From Silvania hatchlandensis (GTDB taxonomy: Bacteria > Pseudomonadota > Gammaproteobacteria > Enterobacterales > Enterobacteriaceae), in NCBI RefSeq assembly GCF_025564065.1, contig NZ_JAMGZK010000049.1, forward strand, positions 62,001 through 126,000: a DNA stretch of 64,000 bases. The letters are read 5' to 3'. How positions within the stretch are numbered: the stretch's first letter is position 1; the number at the start of each line of letters is the position of its first letter. This document shows, one piece after another, positions 8,598-17,839 of this stretch. Below the pieces are notes generated by a model, which ran no database searches, was not told the DNA's origin, and worked only from the letters and a program-made list of their open reading frames with translations. Both the position numbers and the translations under genes were made by a program.

Positions 8598-9608
8598 TTA
8601 CTTCTTACGAGCGTACTTCAGGGAATCCAGCGCAACCGCGAAGATGATGATTCCGCCTTTAATAATGTACTGCCAGTACGGGTTCACGCCGATATAGGTC
8701 AGACCGTAGTTGATAACGGTGAAGATGATAACACCGGTCACCACGCCCAGAACGGTACCCACACCGCCACTGAAAGACACGCCACCCACGACGCATGCGG
8801 CAATCGCATCCAGTTCATACATAAAGCCGAGGTTGTTCGTCGCCGAGCCGATACGACCCGCTTCCAGCAAGCCACCGAAGGCGTAGAACACCCCTGACAG
8901 GGCATAAATCACCAGCAGGTTCAGCGCAACGTTAACACCTGATACTTTCGCCGCTTCCGGGTTACCGCCGATAGCGAAGATGTTCTTACCGAAGCGGGTT
9001 TTGTTCCACAGCACCCAAACAAAGGCCACCGCAATCAGCGCGTAGAAGGTGATGTACGACAGGCGGAAGCTGCCCAGCGCGATAAAGCCCTGCGCAAAGG
9101 TCGAGAAGCCGCTGTCGAATCCGGAAATCGGCGATGCGCCCACGAAGTCGTAGTACAGGGAGTTGATACCGTAAACGATGATCATCGTACCCAGCGTGGT
9201 AATGAACGGAGTCACGTTCAGGTACGCGATGATGATGCCGTTAATCAGACCGATGACGGCACCAATGGCGCAAACAATCAGGACCACCACGATAATCGGC
9301 ATGGTCGCCATTTCCGGGAACACCTTGTTAGCGTTCTCCATCGACTGCAGCAACGTTGCCGCGACCACCGCAGCCAGACCGACCTGGCGACCGGCTGACA
9401 GGTCAGTACCCTGGGTGACAATCAGACCTGCCACGCCCAGCGCAATGATAATGCGTACAGAAGACTGAGTCAGAATGTTACTCAGGTTCAGCAGACTTAA
9501 GAACGTAGGGTCCTGGAAAATAATAATGGCCAGCAAAACTAAAAGAACAACGTAAAGACCGCCTTCTTTCAGATAAGTGAGAAAACTTTTTTGATTCAAC
9601 GCACTCAT
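8598..9608 (-). CDS. mglC: Galactose/methyl-galactoside ABC transporter permease MglC
   Basis: A 336-residue inner-membrane permease with about ten transmembrane segments. It forms the channel of the high-affinity beta-methylgalactoside/galactose importer. The family motif GGNPEAAKVSGVNV (around 215-228) is the EAA-like loop that contacts the ATPase. SAGRQVGLAA and the VVGGVSFSGGVGTVLG glycine-rich segment are typical of ribose/galactose permeases. Length equals E. coli MglC. It is the last gene of mglBAC, 15 bp after mglA. Confidence 0.97.
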   Translation of the reverse strand: MSALNQKSFLTYLKEGGLYVVLLVLLAIIIFQDPTFLSLLNLSNILTQSSVRIIIALGVAGLIVTQGTDLSAGRQVGLAAVVAATLLQSMENANKVFPEMATMPIIVVVLIVCAIGAVIGLINGIIIAYLNVTPFITTLGTMIIVYGINSLYYDFVGASPISGFDSGFSTFAQGFIALGSFRLSYITFYALIAVAFVWVLWNKTRFGKNIFAIGGNPEAAKVSGVNVALNLLVIYALSGVFYAFGGLLEAGRIGSATNNLGFMYELDAIAACVVGGVSFSGGVGTVLGVVTGVIIFTVINYGLTYIGVNPYWQYIIKGGIIIFAVALDSLKYARKK

Positions 9609-9623
9609 GAGGAGCCCCTAATC

Positions 9624-11144
9624 TTAAAGGTGCAAAGACGCAAGACGCAAAATTTCGTTTTGCGTAGTCGTTTTGGTGTCAACAATTCCGGCAACGAGAC
9701 CATTACTCATTACCAGAATACGGTCTGTGATCCCTAACAATTCCGGCATTTCGGAAGAAATAATAATGATCCCTTTATCTTTCTTGGCCAGCTCAGCAAT
9801 CAGCTGATAAATCTCAAATTTTGCCCCTACGTCAATACCACGAGTAGGTTCATCCAGCATTAGAATTTCCGGCTGGGTTAACAGCCAGCGCCCGATAATA
9901 ACCTTTTGCTGGTTACCCCCTGACAGCGAGCCAATTTGCGTACGGTGCCCTGGGGTTTTTACGCGCATCGAGTCAATAACCCACTGGGTATCGCTCTTCA
10001 TACGGGAATTATCCAGCAGACCGATTTTATTTTTATAATTATGAATATTAGAAATTAAGGAGTTAAAGTTAATATCCAGATAAGCGTAAATACCGGTCGA
10101 GCGACGCTCTTCGGTCACCAGCGCAAAGCCGTGGTTAATGGCTTCGTTGGCGTTGTGGTTATTAATTTTTTTACCGTGCAGGGTAATTGTCCCGCCGGAT
10201 TTCTCACGAATACCGAACAGGGTTTCGACGATATCGGTACGTTTGGCCCCCACCAGACCGGCAATCCCGAGGATCTCGCCTTTGTGCAGGTCGAACGAAA
10301 TATCGCGAATCGAAGGCTGGCGCAACGAGGTCAGGTTGCGAACTTCCAGAATCACTTCACCCGGCTTGTTCTCTTTGTGCGGGAAACGCTGGTTCAGGGA
10401 ACGGCCGACCATCATGGCGATGATCTTGTCCATGTCCAGCCCTTCCAGCGGCTGAGTGGCAATCCACTGGCCGTCGCGCAGGACCGTGATTTCGTCACAC
10501 AACTGGAAGATCTCTTCCATTTTGTGTGAGATATAGACGATGCCGCATCCGCGATCCTTCAGCTTACGAATAATGGTGAACAGGTGGTTCACCTCTTTCT
10601 CCGTTAACGAAGAGGTAGGCTCATCCATAATAACGATTTTGGCGTTATAGGAAAAAGCCTTCGCGATTTCAATCATCTGCATCTGTGAAACGGATAACGT
10701 ACCGACGCGGGCCCGCGGATCAATATCAATATCCAGTTCATCAAAAATAGCTTTGGTGTCGCGATACATTTTGTCCTGATCGACAAACAGGCCTTTAGTC
10801 GGATAACGACCCAGCCACATATTGTCCATCACAGAACGCTGAAGCACCAGGTTAAGTTCCTGGTGAACCATCGAAATACCATTTTCCAGTGCTTCTTTGG
10901 CAGAATGGAAATCGATCTCTTTCCCCTGAAAAACAATGCTGCCAGAATCTTTTTGATAGATCCCAAATAAGCATTTCAATAATGTTGATTTACCCGCGCC
11001 GTTCTCCCCCATCAATGCGTGAATGGAGTGAGGCCGTACTTTTAAATTAACATTATCCAGTGCTTTAACGCCGGGGAAAGACTTGTTGATACTGCTCATT
11101 TCCAACAAGTATTCACCGGACGACTGAGTATTTGTGCTGACCAT
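9624..11144 (-). CDS. mglA: Galactose/methyl-galactoside ABC transporter ATP-binding protein MglA
   Basis: A 506-residue ATPase with two fused nucleotide-binding domains. The first has Walker A GENGAGKS (around 49-56), an LSVSQMQM signature and Walker [10 protein letters not shown]. The second has a degenerate Walker A (GLVGAKRT, no lysine-serine pair), signature LSGGNQQK and LMLDEPTRG. This asymmetry is normal for sugar importers of the RbsA/MglA type. Length and sequence match E. coli MglA. It lies between mglB and mglC; a stem-loop separates it from mglB. Confidence 0.97.
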   Translation of the reverse strand: MVSTNTQSSGEYLLEMSSINKSFPGVKALDNVNLKVRPHSIHALMGENGAGKSTLLKCLFGIYQKDSGSIVFQGKEIDFHSAKEALENGISMVHQELNLVLQRSVMDNMWLGRYPTKGLFVDQDKMYRDTKAIFDELDIDIDPRARVGTLSVSQMQMIEIAKAFSYNAKIVIMDEPTSSLTEKEVNHLFTIIRKLKDRGCGIVYISHKMEEIFQLCDEITVLRDGQWIATQPLEGLDMDKIIAMMVGRSLNQRFPHKENKPGEVILEVRNLTSLRQPSIRDISFDLHKGEILGIAGLVGAKRTDIVETLFGIREKSGGTITLHGKKINNHNANEAINHGFALVTEERRSTGIYAYLDINFNSLISNIHNYKNKIGLLDNSRMKSDTQWVIDSMRVKTPGHRTQIGSLSGGNQQKVIIGRWLLTQPEILMLDEPTRGIDVGAKFEIYQLIAELAKKDKGIIIISSEMPELLGITDRILVMSNGLVAGIVDTKTTTQNEILRLASLHL

Positions 11145-11182
11145 AATTATACCTTATCGGCCTCGCAGATCGCGTGATAAAA

Positions 11183-11201
11183 GGGCGCAGAATCTGCGCC
11201 C
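11183..11201 (-). other. Stem-loop between mglB and mglA
   Basis: GGGCGCAG (11183-11190) and CTGCGCCC (11194-11201) form a perfect 8-bp stem with a three-base loop, 15 bp after the mglB stop. No U tract follows. Such intergenic stems usually protect the abundant binding-protein message from 3' decay. Confidence 0.65.
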
Positions 11202-11216
11202 CGGGAGTGCTAAAAC

Positions 11217-12215
11217 TTATTTGCTGGTGAACTGCGCCAGGTTTTCTTTATCTACGCCAACGTACGGTACGCGAACAACTTTGTTCTCAATTTTCCAGTT
11301 TGTACCGTCAGCAGCGCCTTTGCCTTCTGCCAGGTTTTTCGCCAGATCGAAGGTTGCTTTCGCCTGGTTGTTCGCATCGTTCAGAACAGTACCGGCCATT
11401 GCGCCAGATTTAACCAGTGACAGCGCTTCAGGCAGGGCATCCACACCGAAGACCGGGATAGAGGATTTGTTGTGTGCTTTCAATGCTTCAATTGCACCCA
11501 TTGCCATCGCATCGTTGTTGGCGATAATTACTTCGATTTTGTTCGCGTTCGGGCCGGACAGCCAGGCGTCCATCTTATCTTTCGCCATCGCGGTGTCCCA
11601 CATTGCGGTATCTAAAGCCAGCTGTTGGGTTTTCAGACCCTTGTCGTTCAGCTCTTTGATAACGTAAGTGGTACGCGCTTCAGCATCCGGGTGGCCCGGC
11701 TCGCCTTTCAGCAGCACGAACTGAACCTGGCCGTCTTTGTTCAGATCCCAGTTCGGGTTTGCCGCCCAGTGTTTAGCAATCAGGTCGCCCTGAATAATGC
11801 CGGATTCTTTAGAGTCGGTGCCTACGTAGAAGGCTTTGTCGTAGCTATCCAGCGCTTTACGGGAAGGTTCTTTGTTGAAGAACACGATTGGCACGTTCTG
11901 ACCACGCGCTTTCTCGATAACGGTGCCAGCAGCAGCCGGGTCAACCAGGTTGATGGCCAGAGCTTTCACGCCTTTTGCCAGCAGAACGTCAATCTGGTCG
12001 TTCTGTTTGGACTGGTCGTTCTGGGAGTCATTCATCAGCAGCTGAATGCCAGATGCGTCTTTACCTTCTTTCTCAATTGCTTTACGTACAACAGACATGA
12101 AGTTGTCGTCGTATTTATAGATAGTCACACCAATACGGCTATCTGCAGCGTGCGCGGCCGCCCCAAAAAGCATACTTGCCATCACAGCAGACAGAGCCAA
12201 CACCTTCTTATTCAT
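11217..12215 (-). CDS. mglB: Periplasmic galactose/glucose-binding protein MglB
   Basis: A 332-residue periplasmic protein that binds D-galactose and D-glucose and delivers them to MglA/MglC; in E. coli it also presents them to the Trg chemoreceptor. The signal peptide runs [12 protein letters not shown]... to AAHA-AD. The mature protein has the calcium-loop sequence DLNKDGQVQ and the ligand-site segments [12 protein letters not shown] and GVDALPEAL. The ATG at 12215 gives the E. coli length; an upstream in-frame ATG at 12272 would precede the signal peptide with non-homologous residues. It is the first gene of mglBAC. Confidence 0.97.
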   Translation of the reverse strand: MNKKVLALSAVMASMLFGAAAHAADSRIGVTIYKYDDNFMSVVRKAIEKEGKDASGIQLLMNDSQNDQSKQNDQIDVLLAKGVKALAINLVDPAAAGTVIEKARGQNVPIVFFNKEPSRKALDSYDKAFYVGTDSKESGIIQGDLIAKHWAANPNWDLNKDGQVQFVLLKGEPGHPDAEARTTYVIKELNDKGLKTQQLALDTAMWDTAMAKDKMDAWLSGPNANKIEVIIANNDAMAMGAIEALKAHNKSSIPVFGVDALPEALSLVKSGAMAGTVLNDANNQAKATFDLAKNLAEGKGAADGTNWKIENKVVRVPYVGVDKENLAQFTSK

Positions 12216-12382
12216 GATATCTCCGGTTTTTATGCAGGGTAGTTTGTGTGAATAACGATCGGCAGGCAGCATGTTAATGAAACGTTAACGCCGGCCGAAG
12301 TCCACTTATAAAATTTCTATCTTCCTTGGTCGGTAACGCTCCAGAATGCGTTTTTTTGGTTGTTTCTCGTACCTTGGCTATA

Positions 12383-12418
12383 GTGAAAGTGATTAATCAC
12401 CGTTACATAGCGTTTCAC
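12383..12418. other. Inverted repeats in the mglB leader
   Basis: GTGAAA (12383-12388) and TTTCAC (12413-12418) flank the perfect palindrome GTGATTAATCAC (12389-12400), inside the predicted untranslated leader of mglB. They could be an internal operator or an RNA hairpin. I cannot assign a factor. Confidence 0.3.
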
Positions 12419-12427
12419 TCTCTAAAA

Positions 12428-12496
12428 CGCTGACATCATAGTCAGCGCCTTGTTAAGATACTGTGAATTTACTCACAGATTGAAAACGGTTACATC
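12428..12496 (-). promoter_or_regulatory. mglBAC promoter with CRP site and GalS/GalR operator
   Basis: TGTGA-N6-TCACA at 12462-12477 is a perfect CRP core. On the minus strand it sits 41.5 bp upstream of a start predicted near 12428, with TATGAT (12440-12435) as -10. TGAAAACGGTTACATC at 12481-12496, just upstream, fits the GalR/GalS operator with its AANCGNTT core. The E. coli mgl operon is known to be controlled by CRP and GalS. Confidence 0.75.
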
Positions 12497-12507
12497 ACCC
12501 CTCATTA

Positions 12508-13530
12508 TCAGTTAGTGATCGGAGCCACAATTTGCCGAATGGCAACCGAGTGGCGACGCACTAAAGTCGGCATGAAACAGTGTGTTGCATTGAGATCCAG
12601 CGTGCCTGCGGCACCCTGTAACGCCAGCTCAGTGGCCAGCCGCGCCATAGAGGCGATCGGGTAACGCACGGTGGTCAGCTGTGGGTCGGTGTAACGGGCA
12701 ATCGGGATATCATCGAAACCAATCAATGACAAATGCTGTGGCACCGCAATGCCGTTGTCTTTTAACGCCGTCAAGGCGCCTGCGGCCATGCTGTCGTTGT
12801 AGGCAAAGACCGCCGTCAGCTGCAGGTTGCGCCCGAGCAGTTCCACCATCGCGGCTTCCCCACCCTGCATATCCGGCGCACCGGTACCAATCCAGCTTTC
12901 TGAGGCGGTGATCCCCTGCTCCAGCAGCGCTTTCTGCCAGCCTTCACGACGCATGTCGTCATCCTCGACCCGGTGACTGGACGCCAGATAGCCGATGCGC
13001 TGATGGCCGTTATTGACCAGCATTCGCGTCGCCATCATCGCGCCGCTGACGTTATCCAGGCAGACGCAGCGATGGGCGAAGCCGGGCACGATGCGGTTAA
13101 TCAGCACCATGCCGGGGATCTGCGCCATCAGCACCGACAGCTCTTCGTCGCTTAACGCTTTGGAGTGGACTATCAGGGCGTTACAGCGCTGGCGAATCAG
13201 CACCTCAATGGCATTGCGCTCTTTTTCCGCCTCATGATAGCTGTTGCCAATCAGCACATATTTGTTGTGCTCCTGGGCGACCATATCGACGGCTTTGACC
13301 AGCGCGCCAAAGAAGGCGTCAGACACGTCCATCACCACCACGCCGATGGTGTCGCTCACCTGGGTCGCCAGCGCCTGCGCGTTGGCATTGGGACGGTAGC
13401 CCAGCGCCGTCACCGCCTTCATCACGCACTCGCGTGTTTCCGGGCTGACCAGCGCGCTATTGTTTAATACCCGGGAGACCGTGGCGACAGAGACGCCCGC
13501 CTGACGGGCGACGTCACGAATGGTGATCAT
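12508..13530 (-). CDS. galS: Galactose operon isorepressor GalS
   Basis: A 340-residue LacI/GalR-family repressor. Residues 1-25 ([23 protein letters not shown]) form the N-terminal helix-turn-helix and are followed by the hinge [11 protein letters not shown] periplasmic-binding-protein-like inducer domain makes up the rest ([51 protein letters not shown]). It represses mgl and itself in the absence of galactose. The ATG at 13530 gives the MITIRDV beginning of the family, with GGTGA upstream; a GTG/ATG three codons earlier is less likely. E. coli GalS is 346 residues. Confidence 0.95.
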   Translation of the reverse strand: MITIRDVARQAGVSVATVSRVLNNSALVSPETRECVMKAVTALGYRPNANAQALATQVSDTIGVVVMDVSDAFFGALVKAVDMVAQEHNKYVLIGNSYHEAEKERNAIEVLIRQRCNALIVHSKALSDEELSVLMAQIPGMVLINRIVPGFAHRCVCLDNVSGAMMATRMLVNNGHQRIGYLASSHRVEDDDMRREGWQKALLEQGITASESWIGTGAPDMQGGEAAMVELLGRNLQLTAVFAYNDSMAAGALTALKDNGIAVPQHLSLIGFDDIPIARYTDPQLTTVRYPIASMARLATELALQGAAGTLDLNATHCFMPTLVRRHSVAIRQIVAPITN

Positions 13531-13586
13531 ATTCACCACACTTATTTAGATTGCAGCAACTCACAGACACCCCCTGTGTTTAGCAA

Positions 13587-13656
13587 GGTGACTATTCTGG
13601 CAGCGACAAGGCAGCGACTACGTGAAGAAGCTCACAACGATGAAAACGCTTACATC
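13587..13656 (-). promoter_or_regulatory. galS promoter with CRP site and GalS operator
   Basis: CGTGA-N6-TCACA (13621-13636) is a CRP site, followed four bases upstream by TGAAAACGCTTACATC (13641-13656), which differs from the mgl operator at one base. The spacing mimics the mgl promoter, so a start near 13587 is predicted. The -10 (AGAATA, 13598-13593) is weak. The layout implies autoregulation. Confidence 0.65.
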
Positions 13657-13685
13657 CGTTTTGTTAATGATTGTGATCTGGATCG

Positions 13686-14843
13686 TTATCCGGATGTATT
13701 GTTTGATGATACCCCTGACGCACGTGCGGTTAATTGCCGCCAGCACCATTCGAGGGGCCCCTGGCGGAAGTAGCGCAGCCAGAGAAGAGAGAAGAGGATG
13801 TTCGCCAGCCACACCAGCGGGACAAAGGCCAGCAGCTGCAGACGGTCAAAATGCATAAACAAACCTAAATGATAGAACAGCGTGGTGCAGATAAGGGTTT
13901 GTAAAATGTAGTTACTGAGCGCCATCCGACCGACGCAGGCAATCGCCATCACCAGCCGAAAGCGGCTGAGCTGCGGCCAGAAGCCGTAGATTAGCGCAGC
14001 ATAGCCAATCGTCTGGAACGGTGCGCTCAGTTCCCGGGGTGCCTGCAGAAGGAAGGCGCACCAGCGGTAGTCCCAGTTGAGCTGCCACTGCGCAATCACC
14101 GCAGGCAGGTTAATCACCAGCCCAATCAGCACCAGCCAGAAGCCGGTGCGTCGGTAGTGCCGCAGGCTGAATTCGCCCCGCAGCCAGCCGGTGCGCATCA
14201 GCGCAGCGCCAATCAGCATCATCCCCGCCAGCTGCCAGCCATACTGTGCGCCAAGGGCCAGCAAGTTGCTGCCCAGCATATCGACGCAGTTGCTGACCGC
14301 TTCCATGCCGCCGCCCAACTTCCAGAACTGCTCATACTGTAGATTCGCCGCATCCGGCACCCACGAACGGTTGGTGGATCCGCCGGAGATCATCCCCAAC
14401 AGCAGCAAAATGGCCACGCCGATGACAAACAGCACCACGCCGGTATTGAACAGGTTTTTGACGTCATGGGCATCGCGGATGATACGCCAGCAGATCAGCC
14501 CCACCAGCCCGTAAGCCAGCAGAATGTCGCCATCCCAGAAGAAGATGCCATGAATGAAACCGAGCAGCACCAGCAGGGAGAGCCGGGCCTGGATCCAGCG
14601 TTTTCCGCGTTTCAGCAACAGCTGGAGCCCTGCACCAAACAGCAGGGCAAACAGGGTGAGGAATTTAACCTGGGCGAACAGATCCAGCGCCGCCCATGTC
14701 CAGGCGTCGCGCAGGGTGATGTCGCCATACCAGGCGGGGTTAAGATAGGCGGCCTTCGGCAAACCGAAGGCGCTGATATTCAGCAGCAGAATACCCAGAA
14801 TCGCGACGCCACGGACGAAATCCAGCGTGACATTTCTCTCCAT
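13686..14843 (-). CDS. yeiB: DUF418-family membrane protein YeiB
   Basis: A 385-residue inner-membrane protein with about ten hydrophobic segments. It starts with the acyltransferase-like motif LDFVRGVAILGILLLNI and carries the C-terminal DUF418 domain (GRMALSNYILQTLICTTLFYHLGLF, PLEWCWRQLT). Length equals E. coli YeiB. The function is not established. It follows folE by 17 bp on the same strand and is probably cotranscribed with it. Its 3' end lies 30 bp upstream of the galS operator. Confidence 0.92.
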   Translation of the reverse strand: MERNVTLDFVRGVAILGILLLNISAFGLPKAAYLNPAWYGDITLRDAWTWAALDLFAQVKFLTLFALLFGAGLQLLLKRGKRWIQARLSLLVLLGFIHGIFFWDGDILLAYGLVGLICWRIIRDAHDVKNLFNTGVVLFVIGVAILLLLGMISGGSTNRSWVPDAANLQYEQFWKLGGGMEAVSNCVDMLGSNLLALGAQYGWQLAGMMLIGAALMRTGWLRGEFSLRHYRRTGFWLVLIGLVINLPAVIAQWQLNWDYRWCAFLLQAPRELSAPFQTIGYAALIYGFWPQLSRFRLVMAIACVGRMALSNYILQTLICTTLFYHLGLFMHFDRLQLLAFVPLVWLANILFSLLWLRYFRQGPLEWCWRQLTARASGVSSNNTSG

Positions 14844-14860
14844 GTACTCTGCCCTGACGA

Positions 14861-15529
14861 TCAGTTGTGGTGACGCACGGCGCGCAGGAACTCCTGACGG
14901 GTGTTCTGGCTGGATTTAAACAGACCGCCCAGCGAGGTCGTGGTGGTGGCGCTGGTGGCATCACGAATGCCGCGCGCTTTCACGCAGTAATGCACGGCGT
15001 CAATGGATACCGCCACGTTATTGGTGCCCAGCAGCGTTTGCAGCGCGGTAAGGATCTGCTGGGTTAAACGCTCCTGCACCTGCGGACGCTGGGCAAAGAA
15101 CTGCACAATGCGGTTAATCTTCGACAGGCCAATTACCGCGTCTTTCGGGATATAGGCCACCGTTGCTTTCCCGTCGATGGTCACAAAGTGATGCTCGCAG
15201 GTGCTGGTCAGGGTGATATCGCGCACCGTCACCATCTCATCGACCTTCATTTTATTTTCAATGACGGTGATTTTCGGGAAATTGGCGTAATCCAGACCGG
15301 AGAAGATCTCATCGACATACATTTTGGCGATGCGACGTGGGGTCTCCATCAGACTGTCATCGCTCAAATCGAGATTCAGCAGCTGCATGATTTCGGTCAT
15401 GTGCCCGGAAATGAGACGTTTACGTGTTTCATTGTCCAGATCCTGAACCGGCGGACGCAACGGGGTTTCAAGGCCGTGCGCAACCAGCGCTTCGTGGACA
15501 AGTGCTGCTTCTTTACTCATTGATGACAT
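14861..15529 (-). CDS. folE: GTP cyclohydrolase I FolE
   Basis: A 222-residue enzyme that opens the imidazole ring of GTP to give 7,8-dihydroneopterin triphosphate, the first step of folate synthesis. [12 protein letters not shown] (around 108-119) supplies the zinc-binding Cys and His residues, VAYIPKD and [10 protein letters not shown] the core, and HYCVKARG the second Cys ligand. Length and sequence are nearly those of E. coli FolE. The toroidal decamer acts in the cytosol. yeiB follows 17 bp downstream. Confidence 0.97.
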   Translation of the reverse strand: MSSMSKEAALVHEALVAHGLETPLRPPVQDLDNETRKRLISGHMTEIMQLLNLDLSDDSLMETPRRIAKMYVDEIFSGLDYANFPKITVIENKMKVDEMVTVRDITLTSTCEHHFVTIDGKATVAYIPKDAVIGLSKINRIVQFFAQRPQVQERLTQQILTALQTLLGTNNVAVSIDAVHYCVKARGIRDATSATTTTSLGGLFKSSQNTRQEFLRAVRHHN

Positions 15530-15646
15530 TCTGTTCTCCTGCAGGTGTGACGCTCTTCTACCCTTCGTGGGGCAAAATGTGCACTCATTGTGCGCGAGGC
15601 GGCGAGCATAATCCAGTATTCACCGCGATAATTATTCCGATTGCCG

Positions 15647-16780
15647 TTACCTTTCAGCCTGACGCTGCCAGACCAGCCCGCCTGCGATAAGCAGCGCGAG
15701 TCCGGCCAGGCCCAGTGCGGGCTCAAGCTGATGGGTCAGCCAGCTCGACAGCGCCGAGGTCATCGGGCCGACAAGCTGCCCGACGGCATAGCCGGTGGTA
15801 AGCAGTCCGGCCATATACCGGGTGTGGTTCGGGGCCAGTTCGCGGCCATACAGCAACGACAGCTGCACCGCGCATAAAAATCCGCCGCCCACCAGCAATG
15901 CCCCGGTCACCAGACCGGCCATCCCCGGCAGCAGCCAGGCAGCAATGACCCCCACCGCCTGCAGCCACAGCACCAGCGCCAGCCTGCGATGCGTGGTGGA
16001 CACGTGACGCAGGGCGATGCTCAGGGCAATGCCGATCATCGCGGCAACGCCAAAGACCGGCCAGACAAACTGAGCAAACACGCTGCCGGGAAAGCGCAAC
16101 GCCGCCATCTGCGACAGAAAAGTCGCCGGGAGGATGTAGCCAAACCCGGCGAGGCTGTAGCTCCAGACCAGACGACGTAAGTCGCGGGTCAGCGTCAGCG
16201 GCTCGGGCGTAGAGCCCGGACGGTGCAGTTGCCCGGCACGCGGCAGATAGCGGGCAATCAGCGCCACCAGCACCAGCGCCAGCACGCCGTAAATTTGCCA
16301 GGCGGCCCCGGCAGAGAGCCCTTGCGCCTGGATCCACACCGCCAGCAGCCCGCTGATGGCAATCCCGGCTCCCGGCCCGGCAAACACCGCCGCACTCAGG
16401 CCCGGCTTCGCAAAATGGGCCAGCCGCTCATTGGTCCAGGCGGCAATCAGCACCATCGACCAGCCGCTCATGCAGCCAATAACAAAGCGTAGCAGCCCGT
16501 GAATAACGGCGTTATCGGCTACCGCCGAGAGCAACGTCAGCGCCACGGCACCAGTAATTCCCAGCCACAGGCGGCCTTCGACAAAGCGGTGCGCCCGCAT
16601 GGCATCCCACGCCCCCACAAGATAGCCGAGGTAGTTCATGGCGGCCACCAGCCCGGCGCTGGTCAGGGTAAGCTGTCCGGCGGCAATCATCAGCGGCACC
16701 TGCGGGGTAAAGGCAAAGCGCCCTATTCCCATCGCAACGACCAGAACCACAAATCCGCTGAGCGCGATACGCAGCGCCAT
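15647..16780 (-). CDS. YbfB/YjiJ-type MFS transporter
   Basis: A 377-residue MFS protein with about twelve hydrophobic segments. The beginning ALRIALSGFVVLVVAMGIGRFAFTPQVPLM and the motif MNYLGYLVG are characteristic of the YbfB/YjiJ family, whose substrates are unknown. I chose the ATG at 16780, with GGAG five bases upstream, over a GTG two codons earlier. K-12 has no such gene between folE and yeiG, so it is an insertion relative to that backbone. It is divergent from fghA with about 140 bp between them. A link to formaldehyde detoxification is not supported. Confidence 0.8.
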   Translation of the reverse strand: MALRIALSGFVVLVVAMGIGRFAFTPQVPLMIAAGQLTLTSAGLVAAMNYLGYLVGAWDAMRAHRFVEGRLWLGITGAVALTLLSAVADNAVIHGLLRFVIGCMSGWSMVLIAAWTNERLAHFAKPGLSAAVFAGPGAGIAISGLLAVWIQAQGLSAGAAWQIYGVLALVLVALIARYLPRAGQLHRPGSTPEPLTLTRDLRRLVWSYSLAGFGYILPATFLSQMAALRFPGSVFAQFVWPVFGVAAMIGIALSIALRHVSTTHRRLALVLWLQAVGVIAAWLLPGMAGLVTGALLVGGGFLCAVQLSLLYGRELAPNHTRYMAGLLTTGYAVGQLVGPMTSALSSWLTHQLEPALGLAGLALLIAGGLVWQRQAER

Positions 16781-16920
16781 GACCACTCCAGTTGTTAAAG
16801 TTTCGTAAATTCATGATGCAGGATATGAGGTTAATGCGGAAGTGAAAGTTGCTCACACGTTATTGAATAATTGTATTATGGCTTTCATACATCGATATCA
16901 CCTTCCTGAAGGAGCCCTGC

Positions 16921-17757
16921 ATGGAACTGCTCGAAGAGCACCACTGTTTTGAAGGTCGGCAGCAGCGCTGGCGGCATGACTCCGCGGTGCTGAACTGCGC
17001 GATGACGTTCAGCATTTTCCTGCCGCCTGCCGACGGCGCGGCTAAACCGCCGGTGCTGTACTGGCTCTCGGGCCTGACCTGCAATGATGAAAACTTCACC
17101 ACCAAAGCAGGCGCCCAGCGCGTGGCCGCTGAGCTGGGGATCGCCCTGGTGATGCCCGACACCAGCCCGCGCGGCGATGACGTGGCAGACGACGCCGGTT
17201 ACGACCTGGGCAAAGGCGCCGGGTTCTATCTCAACGCCACCCAGCAACCCTGGGCGCGTCACTACCGGATGTACGATTACCTGCGCGATGAGCTGCCTGC
17301 GCTGATTCAGGCGGAGTTCGCGGTTAGCGATCGCTGCGCCATCAGCGGGCATTCAATGGGTGGACACGGCGCGCTGATCATGGCGCTGAAAAACCCGGGT
17401 AAATATGTCAGCGTGTCGGCCTTTGCGCCAATTGTGAATCCGACCCAGGTGCCGTGGGGACAAAAAGCGTTCTCGGCCTATCTGGGTGAAGATACGGCGA
17501 GCTGGCAGGCATGGGACAGCTGTGCGCTGATGCTGGCCAGCCAGCCGGAACAGGCGATCCCAACGCTTATCGATCAGGGTGATGGCGATCAGTTCCTCGC
17601 CAGCCAGTTGCAGCCCGCGGTGCTGGCCGAAGCCGCACGCCAGACATCCTGGCCGCTGACGCTGCGCATCCAGCCAGGCTACGATCACAGCTACTACTTT
17701 ATGGCGTCGTTTATCGACGATCATCTGCGCTTCCATGCGCAGTATTTATTGAAGTAA
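16921..17757 (+). CDS. yeiG: S-formylglutathione hydrolase (YeiG/FghA)
   Basis: A 278-residue serine hydrolase that splits S-formylglutathione into glutathione and formate, completing glutathione-dependent formaldehyde detoxification. The nucleophile motif GHSMGG lies near residues 145-150; the catalytic Asp and His are in DQGDGDQF and YDHSYYF near the C-terminus. [13 protein letters not shown] is the esterase-D oxyanion region. AAGGAG precedes the ATG at good spacing. It is monocistronic here. E. coli has this gene and the paralogue frmB; length matches YeiG. Confidence 0.95.
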   Translation: MELLEEHHCFEGRQQRWRHDSAVLNCAMTFSIFLPPADGAAKPPVLYWLSGLTCNDENFTTKAGAQRVAAELGIALVMPDTSPRGDDVADDAGYDLGKGAGFYLNATQQPWARHYRMYDYLRDELPALIQAEFAVSDRCAISGHSMGGHGALIMALKNPGKYVSVSAFAPIVNPTQVPWGQKAFSAYLGEDTASWQAWDSCALMLASQPEQAIPTLIDQGDGDQFLASQLQPAVLAEAARQTSWPLTLRIQPGYDHSYYFMASFIDDHLRFHAQYLLK

Positions 17758-17765
17758 GCGCGGCC

Positions 17766-17796
17766 TGATGCCCTCTCCTAAAGGGAGAGGGCATCA
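17766..17796. terminator. Hairpin between yeiG and cirA
   Basis: A 13-bp stem (17766-17778 with 17784-17796) and five-base loop lie eight bases after the yeiG stop, between convergent genes. The U tract is weak on both sides. Confidence 0.65.
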
Positions 17797-17839
17797 TCCC
17801 ATGGCCAGGCAAGCGCAGTGCCGCCCGGCATTTCATGCA

